Source: Cyathus striatus (taxonomy: Eukaryota > Basidiomycota > Agaricomycetes > Agaricales > Nidulariaceae). Taken from it: a stretch of 64,000 bases of DNA. The DNA lies in the NCBI GenBank assembly GCA_025738555.1, contig JAOVFP010000001.1, positions 7,564,001-7,628,000 on the forward strand, read 5' to 3'. The notes under the pieces were generated by a model. That model saw only the letters and a program-made list of their open reading frames with translations, had not been told where the DNA came from and did no database searches. Shown in pieces: positions 11,187 to 22,373 of this stretch (the first letter of the stretch is position 1; the number at the start of each line of letters is the position of its first letter). Both the position numbers and the translations under genes were made by a program.

Positions 11187-12344
11187 TTTTTTGATATGTT
11201 GTATGATATGTTTGAATTTTCCAGTACTCCAGAAGGGATTGGGCCTAGTCTCGAGGAAAGAAGAAGGAAAGTGTTGGATAAGGTAGTGGTAAAGGAGAAA
11301 GAAACATTTCGGATTCGGAGCCCGTTTCGAACACCACGTGATCTTCAGCTTTTGGTTGAACTCCGACTCGCGCTTGCTTCAACTTGAACTTGAACTTCTT
11401 GCTTGCTTGACGTTCTACTCATTCAGAACTAAATCGTCCTTGGGGTCATGTTCTTAAGGTGCACTAAATGCTTCAACACTTCGGTATTCATATCTTCTCT
11501 AAAAGTTTCATGGATTATCTCGGTTAATCACATTTGATTGTTGACTCTTGAACTCTAGTCACCGAATTTGTCTACGAGTCTCGTCGATGGTCGTCGAGAA
11601 AGCGCCACGACGTATGGCATTTGTCGACAGTGTACCGAGCTTACAACCTGTGGTCGTGCTACGTGTGGCTCATACTTACGGTAAGCACTGATAAGCACCA
11701 GCGTCGGCAGCGGCATTATAACATGATCAGTTGACCTAATTTCACCGAAGCATCATTTGTGGTGCGTGTGCTATGTAAGGTACAAACAATCTTGCTGATG
11801 ACTTGTTTTCTCCTCCGTACCAAGAACGTGGGAGGAGATTAATTGAGCAATATGTTCAGCGTTTTCAACATATCCCTCCTTGCACTGTGACCTAAATAAC
11901 ATGTGTACTTGGGGCCTCGCAAGGAGTTGGTTCAAGTAAGTAGTGATCCCGTTCCTCTTCAGTCTATGCTGTGGAATGACTCGAATACCAAATATTCATC
12001 GACAGATAGGTTACAACCCTGACTTTTGTCCTCATGATACTTGCAGAATGTCGGAGTAAATTCTAACATCTATCAGATCTTGGCGGCTCAAGCGCTAGAA
12101 GTTAGAGCGCTGTTATGTATCAAGTCACCGTATGTCGCGGTAGGTCGAGGTCCATGATCCATCTGAAGCCTCATTATGCAAGATTATGCATAAACAGAAA
12201 TCTCGCGTATAGCAAGTACTCTTGGCACCTCAACAACGGGCGCCGGGGGGTATACAACGTTCCTCATAAGACTTACAAAAATATACCCCACAAAGATGTA
12301 CCCCGCTTCGAGCGACCACTTCCCTCCACTCCACTCCCATCACG
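11187..12344. other. Intergenic region, no gene recognised
   Basis: This is upstream DNA of METTL16 (leftward) and of the surface-protein array (rightward). Short open frames only. A CAAGTCA sequence near 12,120 weakly resembles the promoter box of the downstream paralogues. Confidence 0.5.
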
Positions 12345-13137
12345 ATGATCGCTACATCACTATTATTCCTATTGTCGTTGCCGCTTTTCGGTGGGTCGAA
12401 CCCCAATACATTCAAGTTGTTCACCTTTCTAACATACACATATTACAGGCAACAGCGCAGCTGTTACGACCGTCACACTCTTCGAAGTTGCAGCTACGAC
12501 TACATCAGGAATTCCTGCGGCCGTCAGCTTTCCTGAACCCACCTACACACTTTCTGCGGTCGGTGTAGGCTCAGATGGACTTACGACTTACGTTCAAGAA
12601 TACCTTTACAGTCAAGCGTATGACATTGGAGGCGTTCCTACCAGTACAACCACACTAAGCAATGGAGATGTCGAAACCCAATTTTATATCACCACTGCGA
12701 CGGTCACTTTTCCTGTTGAGACGGTTTACGGTGAGCACATCCCCCCCCCTGATTTTGTTTTTCAACGCTCGTCGTGCTCATGCTGGTTCAACGTAGCGAC
12801 AATCGCAGAGGGTGCATCCGAATACAAGTATGTAATTGAATATTCTGGAACAGGCGCCCCGTTTGAGAACGAAAACCACTGTCATTGGGATAAAGATGGT
12901 AAAGGCGAATGCGAGGAAAAACTGTTTTACCCAAGCGAGGCTACAGAGACTTATACCGAGACGTACTCTGGAACCGTTGGTCCTCTCTATACCCTTGTTG
13001 TCTCGGATATCCCCGGCCAGGCTACCAATTCTAGTTCCAGTACCAGCTACGCTGCACGCCAGGCTGTGATAGGGGTTTCGACATCTGTCGCACTCCTGAT
13101 GACTACTGCGTTCTTCGTCCTTTCTGGATGCGTTTGA
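12345..13137 (+). CDS. Small secreted surface protein, array copy A (intact)
   Basis: Exons 12,345-12,390, 12,449-12,730 and 12,797-13,137 give 222 residues; the introns are 58 and 66 bp. A signal peptide (MIATSLLFLLSLPLFG) is followed by AAVTTVTLFEV, a Thr/Ser-rich middle with VGVGSDGLTTYVQE, then EGASEYKYV and a cysteine-bearing block HCHWDKDGKGEC (~residue 138-150). A SGTVGPLYTLVVSDIPGQ segment and a hydrophobic C-terminal tail (GVSTSVALLMTTAFFVLSG) follow. The layout of signal peptide, Ser/Thr-rich body and hydrophobic tail fits a GPI-anchored or single-pass cell-surface protein. I infer kinship with the broad agaricomycete family of small GPI-type proteins with a Cys-x-Asp-Gly-x-Cys patch. 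Function is unknown. The D-x-D-G-x-G spacing recalls a calcium-binding loop but lacks the rest of an EF hand. Confidence 0.85.
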
Positions 13138-13530
13138 TTACTTGTTTTAACGATAACGAATTATAACGTTTGGATAATGCCATCTGCGAAATGTGGATCT
13201 TCAACAAGTATCGATATCGGCGGGAAATATGCATGTACGGAAGTCTGTTCAACTCTGTTGCAGGTCTGTTGTTCTTCTGGCGACTACCCGCCCTTTCTCG
13301 ATGCGTGTAAGTACTTGTTTTAATGATGAATCCTACGTTAAGTATGTTAGGAATGAAAAGCTTCCTGGTATCAGTATTGCTGATCATTCTCTGAGTAGCA
13401 TTTATGCAATGGTGTTGTCACGAAATTCAGCGAGTCGATAACGGCGGAAGTACACATTTAGCGCATTTGAAGTCATCAACATAGTACGCTTGGCGCTCGT
13501 CAGAATAAAGCCGAAAGAATTTTCAAATGA

Positions 13531-13545
13531 TTTTAAACCAAGTCA
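13531..13545 (+). promoter_or_regulatory. Shared promoter box of the array, copy B
   Basis: The sequence TTTTAAACCAAGTCA lies 67 bp upstream of the copy B start. It belongs to a ~65-bp block (TTTTCAAATGATTTTAAACC...) also conserved upstream of copy D, so it is probably a TATA-like core promoter plus a family-specific site. Confidence 0.55.
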
Positions 13546-13611
13546 TAAGAATATGCAAGCAATATACAAGTTGATCTCGTTCGTCGCCCCGAATCGTTCC
13601 CATACTTAGAG

Positions 13612-14490
13612 ATGATCACTTTGTCCACACGATCCCTTTTCTTCCTGCTGTCATTGCCGCTGTTCAGTACGTTATGTTTGACGATTTTGTACACACATAC
13701 CAACTTATGTCTCTTACGAGGAACGGAGCTGCCGTCACAACCGTTACTCTTCTCGGATTGGAGCCTACCACTACTACAAGTACAGGTATCACAGTTCCGA
13801 CCCCTATTACACCCTACTGCTCGATTTCTGCTGTCGTCGCTGGTTCGGACGGGCTTACAACTTACATCAAAGAAATTAAACTAAGTCAAGATGCGCGCGT
13901 CATTGGAGTACAACCACGGATAGCAATGGCTCGGTTAAACCAACTGGAACAACGTACACAACTTCAACAGTCGATATCCCTACCGTGACATTGCACGGTA
14001 AGAAATTACCCATCTCTACATCAATCTCGTATTCCAAAACTCACGTATATTTCACAGCCATGCTGGTTCAAGGTGCTTCTGAGTATAAGATAGTTGCGAA
14101 ACAGACCGCGGGTCAATCATTATCAGAAGCGAGAGTGATTGTCATTGGGATATAGATGGAAATGGCGAATGCGAGGTTAAACAGTGGTTCGGGAAGAAAT
14201 ACACAACGTCAACGAACGATTGTAATTTTGATGAAGACGGCGAAGGCGAATGCCATTTCACTGTTACAGCGTGGTTTGGGGAGGATCCAGTATCAACTTC
14301 GACGACAACCTGGACTGGTACTGTTGGTCCAGCATATACCCTCGTTGTCTCTGATATTCCCGGTCAAACAACTAGTATCAATGTGGTATCCAGCACCAGC
14401 TATGCTGTTCCCCGGGCTACGACAGGCGCTTCGACTTCACTTATACTCGTGATGACCACTGTCTTCTTCATGGTACATGGGCGCGTTTAA
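13612..14490 (+). pseudogene. Surface protein array copy B (frameshifted)
   Basis: Three-exon copy: exon 1 from 13,612, exon 2 ~13,721-13,997, exon 3 14,058-14,490. The exon 1 donor is uncertain (probably 13,671). It keeps a signal peptide (MITLSTRSLFFLLSLPLF), VAGSDGLTTYIKE, QGASEYK, TGTVGPAYTLVVSDIPGQ and a hydrophobic tail ending at TAA 14,488-14,490. A one-base loss near 13,905-13,912 and another indel near 14,110-14,135 break the frame. The cysteine block appears twice in tandem: DCHWDIDGNGEC, then 22 residues later DCNFDEDGEGEC. No other copy has this. If the indels are assembly errors the gene would be functional; otherwise it is a recent pseudogene. Confidence 0.75.
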
Positions 14491-14855
14491 CCAAGTTGTA
14501 GTCCATAGTTAACTGGTTGATTGACTCGTGCTCCAAACGCTGGACTCGTCTATCCTCTAAGTCTAACCCTATCCTGAAGCCTTTCTTCTCCTATTATTAT
14601 GCCGTTTCCTGACACGTTTGAGCCACAAAATACTTTTACATTACGTTGCGCCTTAGACTTCGTTTGTTGTGATCGATTGATCTGCTTCTGAGAAGAGCTA
14701 GTCAGGTGAGTTCACTTCAAAGTTCAATTCACTCCGCGGAAAAACTACGGGTCAACGTCGCTGGTCTTTTCCCACTGGCTGTTTACGGTGAGACAGGGTG
14801 AGACGTGTCAGAAATGTAAGCCAAATGGGGCTAAGTATTTTGTGATTCGAGGCGC

Positions 14856-14870
14856 TTTAAAACCAAGTCA
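14856..14870 (+). promoter_or_regulatory. Shared promoter box of the array, copy C
   Basis: The sequence TTTAAAACCAAGTCA lies 38 bp upstream of the copy C ATG and is identical to the box before copy D. Confidence 0.6.
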
Positions 14871-14907
14871 GCAAAGGACAGCGCTCCGGTCTGCGCCCAG
14901 CCCGACA

Positions 14908-16201
14908 ATGGTTACCAAATCTCTTTTCTTCTTGTTGTCCTTACCGCTTTTCGGTATTTTGTAATTATTATTGTGTACGCAAGGGAGGCAACTGAAAATT
15001 GTTTCTCCTTGCAGTCTATAGCGCTGTTACAACTGTTACACTTCTCGGAGTACAGGCTCCACTCCATCTGAAAGCGTTGTTGTCGGACTCATTCCTACTT
15101 ATTCTGACACAATCTCTGCCATTGGCGTTGGTTCAGATGGCTCTACAACGTATGTCGAAGAAATTCAAGCAAGTGTAGAGGTGCATGTCTTCGAGTTTCC
15201 AACAGGTACAACAACAGACAGCGCTGGATCCGTCAAAGCCACTGGAACGTTGTACAGCACAACAACAATTGACTTCAGTTCTACTATGACGGCTTTTGGT
15301 GAGTTCCCATGCTAAACCATTAATGCTGGTTAGTTTTTCCCTCATACTCACTCATGCTCCATGTTTCACTAGGGACCCTCGTTCAGGGTGCATCTGAGAA
15401 CAAATATGTCCAAGAAACTACGTATGGGTCTCTCACAATCGGAGTTGACAATGAGTGTCATTGGGGAGAAGATGGCACTGGCGACTGCATATATAAAATC
15501 GGGTCCCCAAATTGTACACTGGTAGATACAATTACGACCTCTTTCATAGTCTCGACTCAATACATCCACGTGAGTGGATACGTCCACCCCGTGGACGGTC
15601 TTGTACTAAAGTCCGTGTTTTACCGGGGCAGTGTAAATCAAAATTTCCATCATTAGTTCCAAATGAAGTGTCTATTATGTAAATGATCATTTTGAAGTTG
15701 ATCAGGTCACTTTTGAAGTCATTCTGTTGTCCTCGAGTGTTGTGAGGCCGTCAAATTGTCTCCCTCACTGAGACCTTCACCCAACACATTTTAAATTTTT
15801 ATATACATAGTGTTGTGTGGAAGAAGCAATGTAACATTTTTTCTCTACCAATGCAATACTGCTGGTTTGAACTCGAGGCCCCAGAGCGAATATACTGCAC
15901 ATTTTACACTGCCCTGCACTTTCCTGGACTTTGGTCTAAGCCCGTCTCACGAAGTGCCCTTCCCGTTGACGTATGTCTACATATGGAAGGTCCACGTGAT
16001 ATCGTGAGAAGGGTTTTGTTGAGCCTAACCTCTTTCACTGGAACTGTTGTTCCTGTTGCCACGTTCGTTGTGTCTGATATTCCTGGTCAGGCTACAAGTA
16101 GCAGTATTAGCTATGCTGCACGCCAGGCTGTGATAGGTGTTTCGACTTCCTTTACAGTCCTGATTATTACAGCTTTTTTCGTTATATATGGGCAAGCTTA
16201 A
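14908..16201 (+). pseudogene. Surface protein array copy C, split by a transposon
   Basis: Exon 1 14,908-14,953 encodes the signal peptide MVTKSLFFLLSLPLF; exon 2 is 15,015-15,298; exon 3 starts at 15,373 and is interrupted at 15,546. Exon 2 has one base too many near 15,060-15,075, between GVQAP and PSESVV. Exon 3 carries QGASENKYV and NECHWGEDGTGDC, then runs into a 481-bp insertion. The remainder (TGTVVPVATFVVSDIPGQ and the hydrophobic tail ending IYGQA) resumes at 16,038 and stops at TAA 16,199-16,201. The two breaks have different causes, so this copy is certainly inactive in its ancestral form. Confidence 0.85.
15547..16027. mobile_element. 481-bp non-autonomous DNA transposon (MITE)
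   Basis: Inserted in exon 3 of copy C and flanked by a perfect 10-bp direct repeat ACCTCTTTCA (15,537-15,546 and 16,028-16,037). The termini are imperfectly inverted: left TAGTCTCGACTC, right end reverse-complemented TAGGCTCAACAA. An internal ATCCACGTGA near the left end is mirrored by GTCCACGTGA near the right. No transposase. A 9-10 bp duplication points to a Mutator-like family; hAT (8 bp) is the alternative. Confidence 0.8.
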
Positions 16202-16772
16202 TTTTGTGCAAATAGATGACATCTTGATTATCCTCAATTGGCTTGTTGGTTGTAAGTAATCTAATGATTTTTGCTTTGAAGCAGTTCGGTACGGTAGTCC
16301 TCGATGCCAGCTTCAGACCATCTATCCCACTAGCTCCCAACAGCCAATGGTTAGGAATTACAGGGAATTACAACAGTTTACTTAGGGACCGGAAGAAAGA
16401 AGTAGCATCCAGCTCAGCGATTGGCCTCAGGTTCCGGTGATTCTCTTTGAGCATCCTCGTCACGGTCACATTCACTCGCCAAGATATGTGCAATTGTCGA
16501 GAAATCGATATATGGATCCAACTGCGGCCAGTATTTCCTCACCCAGATAGTATATGTGCTTATTAGCTGTGTACAACTATGTACCCACAGATCTTCGACA
16601 AGTGTTCCGGTAACGGAGGAAAGTTTACATCTACCATGTACATCTCGTGAAAGCATCAATTTGATTTTTCAATTTGCAAAAGGTGACAGACACATATTGG
16701 ACTCGTGCGTGTGAGTGGTGCTGACGGTGCTCTTGGCACGTCAAAAAAAAGCCAAGGGGAATTTCAAATGTC
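16202..16772. other. Spacer between array copies C and D
   Basis: No gene is recognised. An 81-codon minus-strand frame at 16,414-16,659 shows no family features. Confidence 0.5.
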
Positions 16773-16787
16773 TTTAAAACCAAGTCA
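16773..16787 (+). promoter_or_regulatory. Shared promoter box of the array, copy D
   Basis: The sequence TTTAAAACCAAGTCA lies 86 bp upstream of the copy D ATG, within a block (AATTTCAAATGTCTTTAAAACC) nearly identical to that before copy B. Confidence 0.6.
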
Positions 16788-16872
16788 TATGTAAAAATGT
16801 GCAGTACGAGCGTTAAGACGTTAGACGTTAGACCCTGAAGTCATACGCTCCATCATCTTTTCCTCGTTAAGC

Positions 16873-17628
16873 ATGATCATTATCTCTCTTTTATTATTTT
16901 TGTCCTTTCCACTTCTCGGTACGTGTTGTATATTTCATGCTGATTTACAGTTATGCTAAATTTCTAGTGCAGTTAATTGTGCCGCTGTCACGACTGTTAC
17001 TCTTCTCGGAGTTCTGCCTATCACTGCTTCGGGCACCAAGGCTCCAAGTCATTTTTTCGACACGTATTATGCAGTTGGCGTTGGTTCAGATGGACTTACA
17101 ACTTATGTCGAAGAAATTCGACAGAGTCAAATGTTACGCGTCACAGAGCTTGAAGTAGGAACGACTACACTGAGCAATGGATTGATCAGACCAGGTGGGA
17201 CGACACACTCAACGACAACTATCGACATACCTACTACGACCTTTTTTCGTAAGTAAAATGCTATCTTGTTAATTATTGTATATGCACTGTATTAACGCAT
17301 GTCTGGCTTCGTAGAAACACTTGTACAGGGTGCAACTGAGTACAGAAAAAGTTACGACCTTACTTCGGCACTTTTTCCAAACGGTAATGAGGCTAACTGC
17401 CATTGGGATACAGAAGGAAATGGCGAATGTGAACTTAAAGCATGGTCCCCGGATGAGCCGACTTGGACGATAACTTTTACTGGCACCGTTGGCCCAGTGT
17501 TCACTCTCGTTGTCTCTGATATACCACGTCAAGCTAGCAGTACTGCTCGCCAGGCTGCAATCGGTATCTCGACATCAGTCATATTTATGATGATGACTGC
17601 TTTCTTTATGATAAATGGACATGTTTAA
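16873..17628 (+). CDS. Small secreted surface protein, array copy D (intact)
   Basis: Exons 16,873-16,918, 16,973-17,248 and 17,315-17,628 join in frame to 211 residues; introns are 54 and 66 bp in the same positions and phases as copy A. It has a signal peptide (MIIISLLLFLSFPLL), AAVTTVTLLGV, VGVGSDGLTTYVEE, LVQGATEY, cysteine block NCHWDTEGNGEC, TGTVGPVFTLVVSDIP and a hydrophobic tail (STSVIFMMMTAFFMINGHV). Beyond the signal region and the NCHWD...EC pair it has few cysteines, so at most one disulphide is likely within the block. Predicted to be exported and membrane- or GPI-attached like copy A. The body has diverged from A while the motifs are kept, which suggests selection. Confidence 0.85.
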
Positions 17629-18074
17629 TCATGAATAATAGCCTACGATCTCTACCCTCCAAACTTCTCATTTATGCATCTAGAAGAAGCACGTTCAGTC
17701 TTGATATACGCCGGACTGTACGGGTGTTTCGGTTTCTGTCGTACTGGGGGCTTCGAGCATCATAGCTTGTGAATATGTTGAATATCTGATTCTAGTAATT
17801 AAAGGTTTTGACCATGCGTATGCACCTACGAGTCGGTGGAGTTACTTCGATGTTGTTGCCAAGCGCTAAGCGCGCGTTGATTAACAACCTGAGCGGCACT
17901 GAGCTTAGCTGAGGCTAGTTGCGAGACACTGATCTTTAACAAATGCGCCGATGACGGCAGGAGATATATCACTTACAGCACTTTAACAGCATCAAGTCGA
18001 GTACCAACATGAAAAATCTTGGCGTGTATACTACGCTGGGTCCGGATGGATCTGCGTGGTCTTTCGAAACTCGA
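17629..18074. other. Spacer between array copies D and E
   Basis: No gene or recognisable repeat is seen. Confidence 0.5.
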
Positions 18075-18086
18075 TAAAACAAGTCA
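18075..18086 (+). promoter_or_regulatory. Shared promoter box of the array, copy E (diverged)
   Basis: The sequence ATAAAACAAGTCA (one C shorter than in other copies) lies 40 bp upstream of the copy E ATG. Confidence 0.45.
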
Positions 18087-18125
18087 TGGGTGTACAATAT
18101 GCCTCCAGTGACTAACGTTGCCAAG

Positions 18126-18902
18126 ATGATAGCTACAACTATTTTGCTATTGTCGTCCTTGCCACTTTTTGGTAGGTATCTTGTGAATCTAAACTTGTTG
18201 GCAGCGAACGAAAGCCACTGATACATTTCTTTCATGTAACAGTGCTGCTGTCGCAACTGTTACTCTTATAGGAGTACAGCCTACCACGACCACGACATAC
18301 TTCCCTGGCGCTCTTCCTTCATACTCCTACACGTATTCTGCTGTCGGCGCTGGCTCAGACGGCCTTACGACATATGTCGAAGATATTTTGCAGAGTCAAG
18401 TTTTGAATGTGCTCATAGTTGCAGAAACAACGGTTGATGGTACTGGGTCCGTCATAACTACGGGAACATCATATATGCCAACAATTGTGGACTTAAGTTC
18501 TAATGCAACGATTCACGGTACGTACTGGTATTCTGTCCCATTATCATCTCCATATTCACGCATGCCTTACTTTACAGCAACACTCGTTCAGGGTGCATCA
18601 GAATACAAGTACGTCGTCGAAATACGGGCGAGGACCCATTCGGAAATCAGAACGACTGCCATTGGGATAAAGATGGAAAAGGCGAATGCGTAAATGAGGG
18701 GTGGATTCCGGGTGATCCGACGACGACTGTAACAGAAACTTATACTGGTACCGTCGCACCACTGTACACTTTGGTTGTATCCAACATTCCAGGGCAGGCC
18801 AGCAGTACCAGCTTTGCTACTCGCCAGGCTGCAATTGGTGTATCGATGTCCTTCACACTCCTAATGATCACTGCTTTCTTCGTGATATACGGAAACGTTT
18901 AA
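18126..18902 (+). pseudogene. Surface protein array copy E (single frameshift)
   Basis: Exon 1 18,126-18,175 (donor GTATCT, keeping LPLFG then Ser), exon 2 18,243-18,517, exon 3 18,578-18,902. It has a signal peptide MIATTILLLSSLPLFG, AVGAGSDGLTTYVED, LVQGASEYKYVVE, then a one-base loss near 18,620-18,625. In the corrected frame the cysteine block NDCHWDKDGKGEC, YTGTVAPLYTLVVSNIPGQ and the hydrophobic tail follow to TAA 18,900-18,902. Only one lesion separates it from an intact gene, so an assembly error or a very recent loss are both possible. Confidence 0.8.
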
Positions 18903-19695
18903 TTTATTGTGCCAATGTTTGTCGGTTGTATACTGTTACATAGAATATTGGAAATAACATCAGGAAAAAACGACAAGGCGGTGTAGTGTCGCATAGGCTG
19001 TATAGCACGTATAGTCGGCTAGACAAGTCCCCTTTTTATAGACCGATATAGCAACCTGCCAAACTATCATAGATCAATATAGACTGTGATAGCCGAGGCG
19101 AGTATCACCATAGATCGACATCGACATGCCTTTAGAAATGTAGGTAACTGATCTATCTGGCTATGGAAGATATATATACAAGTGTAGATCTTACTTCATA
19201 CCAATCTACAGCGCAATAAATCACTTTCCAATTATATCATACTGTACAGCTCACATTTAAAATAGATTAAAACAGAACAAAGAATGATATTACTATCATG
19301 TAACAAGTGTTTGAAGGTATTTTGCTCGTCCCCGACTCTTCCCTCATTTCCTCTTCATGTACACCACTTTTGGACTTCAAATTTCATGTACATATAGACA
19401 CGCTCCTTGGTTCCATGAATATCAATTTATATTTTTATATTTGTATTGTGGTGCAGTAGCGGAGCACTTCCGGAGGGCGTAACTAGCTTTTATCAGGGTT
19501 CGTAACGCTTTGTCACAAGGATATTTCAGACTCAGAACTCCGGCAATCCGGCAAAGCGACGCGCGTCGCTTGTCGCGACAAACGCAAGCGCGAGAGGGAA
19601 AGGAAATCTATTCGTCGTCTCATAGAACTCTCAATTTCAAATCATAACTTCAGAATTTCAATCAGGCTATGTATTAAGGTGCAGAAACAAGTAAA
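18903..19695. other. Spacer between the array and the pogo element
   Basis: AT-rich with scattered TATAGA/GATCTA-type motifs near 19,030-19,160 and a short perfect palindrome GCGACGCGCGTCGC near 19,558. The latter may belong to the flank or terminus of the neighbouring transposon. No gene. Confidence 0.4.
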
Positions 19696-22373
19696 CTATC
19701 GAGGATATGGTGGGTATGTAGAGTATGTAGGTGGGTATGCTGGTAAGTGGCCCATCTCATATGCACTATGGTTTGTGTAGGAGGAGCCAATGTCACGAAG
19801 TGGGGGTAGAACATGAGGTGGGAATGCAAAGCCGGATGACTCGTCGCGTGAAGAACCAGGAATGGGAACATGAGAGTGAGGAGGGAATTGTGAGGGAGTG
19901 CCAAGATGTGAAGGTCCAGTAATTGGCTGAACTTGCGGCAGTGGGTAGTAGGAGCTGGAGCTGGGAATGGGTACTGTTGGATGGGGTTCAGCCATAGCAC
20001 GACATCCTCGGTGTGTATTGAAGAGACCAGAGAAACGTGTGCTTTCTTTCTCTTGTGGATGTGACTCAAAATAGTCAACAATTCGTGCTTGTATTTCCGA
20101 TTTAGACCCTGTTGCAAGAAGCCTGAGCACAAGTGCAATGTCTTCAAGCTCTCCTTTCTTCTTCGAACCCAGAGATCCCATGAACACATGATCAGTACTC
20201 ATTAGTAGACGACGTTCTACATCCTTTGCTTGTCTCGCCTCCTTCCTTGCACGTGCCTTGTCCTTCTTCCTCTTCTTCTGCTGCTCAGCTACTTGCTGGA
20301 TGTCACGTTTCTTCCTACTTTCCTCACTTGTCAAGAGCTCTGCACCTGTCCGAATACCTGCCTGCTTCTTCTTGTTTGCCTTTGCGTTATTTTGTGCCTT
20401 CAAAAACTCGTATTCCTGCGACATGAAAATGGAGTGCTCTTCAGCTTGATTACACTGGTAGCGAAGGTCCTTGGCAGCAACTTCCAACTGGTAACTACGA
20501 AGTCGGCATTCTTCATTGGAACATTTTGGTCGAGAGGAGGAATCAAGGAGAGTATCAATGTATGGGTCCGGGTCTCGTTTTCGGCATGTCTTCAACAATT
20601 GTTGTCATCTACCATCAGAGAGCACAGGCACTGCCACAGACACGGGTGCAGTTAAGGTCAATGGAGCAGAGGCTGGTGGCATTAAGGCTGAGGAATGTAT
20701 TGCTGGTGCCGATGGCCATCTCCAGAGGCCACTGGACAGAGACTCAAGAGAGGGAGGTGTTGTGTGCATGAGTAACACGTGTTGCGTGATCAGTGCTGAA
20801 TCCGATTCTGGAATTGGATTTTGATTGAGCTGATTGGCTGAATGCTCAGCCTTGCACGCACATCCATCACATTCCCTCATCTCAACATCTTGTTCCTGCC
20901 CACCATTGTCAACGTCAAATTCCTCATTATCATCACTGTCATGTTCATCTTCTCCCTCCCCTCCTTCATCCTCATCTTCCCCCTCCTCTTCCGATTCATC
21001 TCCCTCCTCTGCCTCTCCATACCCAGCTCTAAACTCGTCAAACATTAGGTCAAGGTCGTCTTCATAGTCAGAAGGAAGCTCATCAGGATATGATGCAGGT
21101 GCTGCGAAATGTAGTGATGTATTAATGCTTGGAGCAAAATCTGCTGCTGTGAAGATTCCTGGATTGAACAGACGTATACCACAGTTCTTCCAGGCTTTGA
21201 GGATTGTTTCTGGCTTAAAGGCAAGTTTTCGTGCTTCCATATATTCTCGTACAACATGCTGCTGCTGAATTCCATGCCCATAGCGTGCAAAGTAATCTTC
21301 GCACTGCTGCACCCATCATGTTTGCAAAGGACCGAAAACACCAACATCAAGTGGCTGCAGCTTATGTGTGACATGCAGTGGAAATGCCAGCAACTCAATG
21401 TTATTTGCGATTGCAAGCCCAATCATCTTGTCAGTGAGATGTGATCCATGGCCATCAAAGATGAGTAAAATAGGTTTTCCTGAGGTATTTCGTGCTTGTG
21501 CCTGTGGAATGAAACATTTCTTAAACCATTGTGCACAAAGCATATCGCTAGTCCATCCATTGGGGGATGTAGCAAGACTACATCATTTGTGCATGTGAGT
21601 AGTGTTCTGTTTGCTCTGTGACAGTGTACTCACCAAATATCATTGTCAACTTCCATGTTCTCCTCATCAAGTGTCTGTCCAGCAAAGACAAACCCTGGTT
21701 TTATTGTGCTCCCATCAGCGCAGCAGCTTTCTATCACAGTTACAAGCTCGATGTTACTGCTTTGGAGTGTGTAGTTGACCTTCTCGTCTCAAGCAAAGAA
21801 GTACTTGAAGCCTGTTCCCTTCCTCCCTCCTCCAAGCTGAATCCCTTTCTCATCCATGTTGTAGACATTCTCCCAAGGGATCTCCTTCTCAAGCATCACC
21901 TTCCTAAGCTGTGCAAAGAAGTCATTCACTGTAGTGAAATTGAAGCTCTGTGCACATTTTGGGTCGAGTCCTCATGCCTTTCGTGCCTTTAGGTCTGGAT
22001 GGCGCTTCAAGAACCTCCATGCCCATGTTCGAGATGGGTATTGTCCACAAAGTTGGTGGACCTTTGGTTGCATTGTCCTCCGGCATATGGGTCTACCAAT
22101 CACACCCAAGAACTTGATCCAGTCCACCATGACCTCCTCCTGTTCTGCTGTCAATAGTCGCTGTCGAGTGTGGGCTTGTTGTGCTGGTTGGTGTGTACCA
22201 TAGAAGTGATTCCGAAGTGTACCATAAGGAATATCATATTCCACAGCCGCCTTGTTGAGATTCAGTTCACCAGCTCGAACTTTATTGCATGCTTCATTAA
22301 TGGCTGCCTTAACCTGTGGATGGTTATAGTCAAGTCTCCCAGAGGCAGTTCGTGGTAGGCTGAGTGCGTTCAT
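19696..22373 (-). pseudogene. pogo-type (Tc1/mariner) transposase, four in-frame TGA codons
   Basis: Exon 1 22,373-21,634 and exon 2 21,577-19,696, with a 56-bp intron (GTGAGT...TAG), form one continuous reading frame. Order: psq-type helix-turn-helix (VEYDIPYGTLRNHFYG), CENP-B-type HTH ending RTWAWRFLKRHPDL, and the DDE_1 catalytic core. The core carries NMDEKGIQLGG (first Asp), LLIFDGHGSHLTDKMI (second) and LQPLDVGVFGPLQ (third), so the DDD triad is preserved. An acidic Asp/Glu-rich tract and a SAP-like DNA-binding helix pair (KKKGELEDIALVLRLLATGS) in a basic C-terminal tail follow. The frame is broken only by TGA at 21,972, 21,789, 21,316 and 20,605; two sit where pogo relatives commonly have arginine. 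Terminal repeats could not be located. Confidence 0.88.

Noticed and set aside
18940..19265. Possible solo LTR beginning TGTTACATAG and ending CTCACA
   Set aside because: No matching flanking duplication and no second copy in the window.
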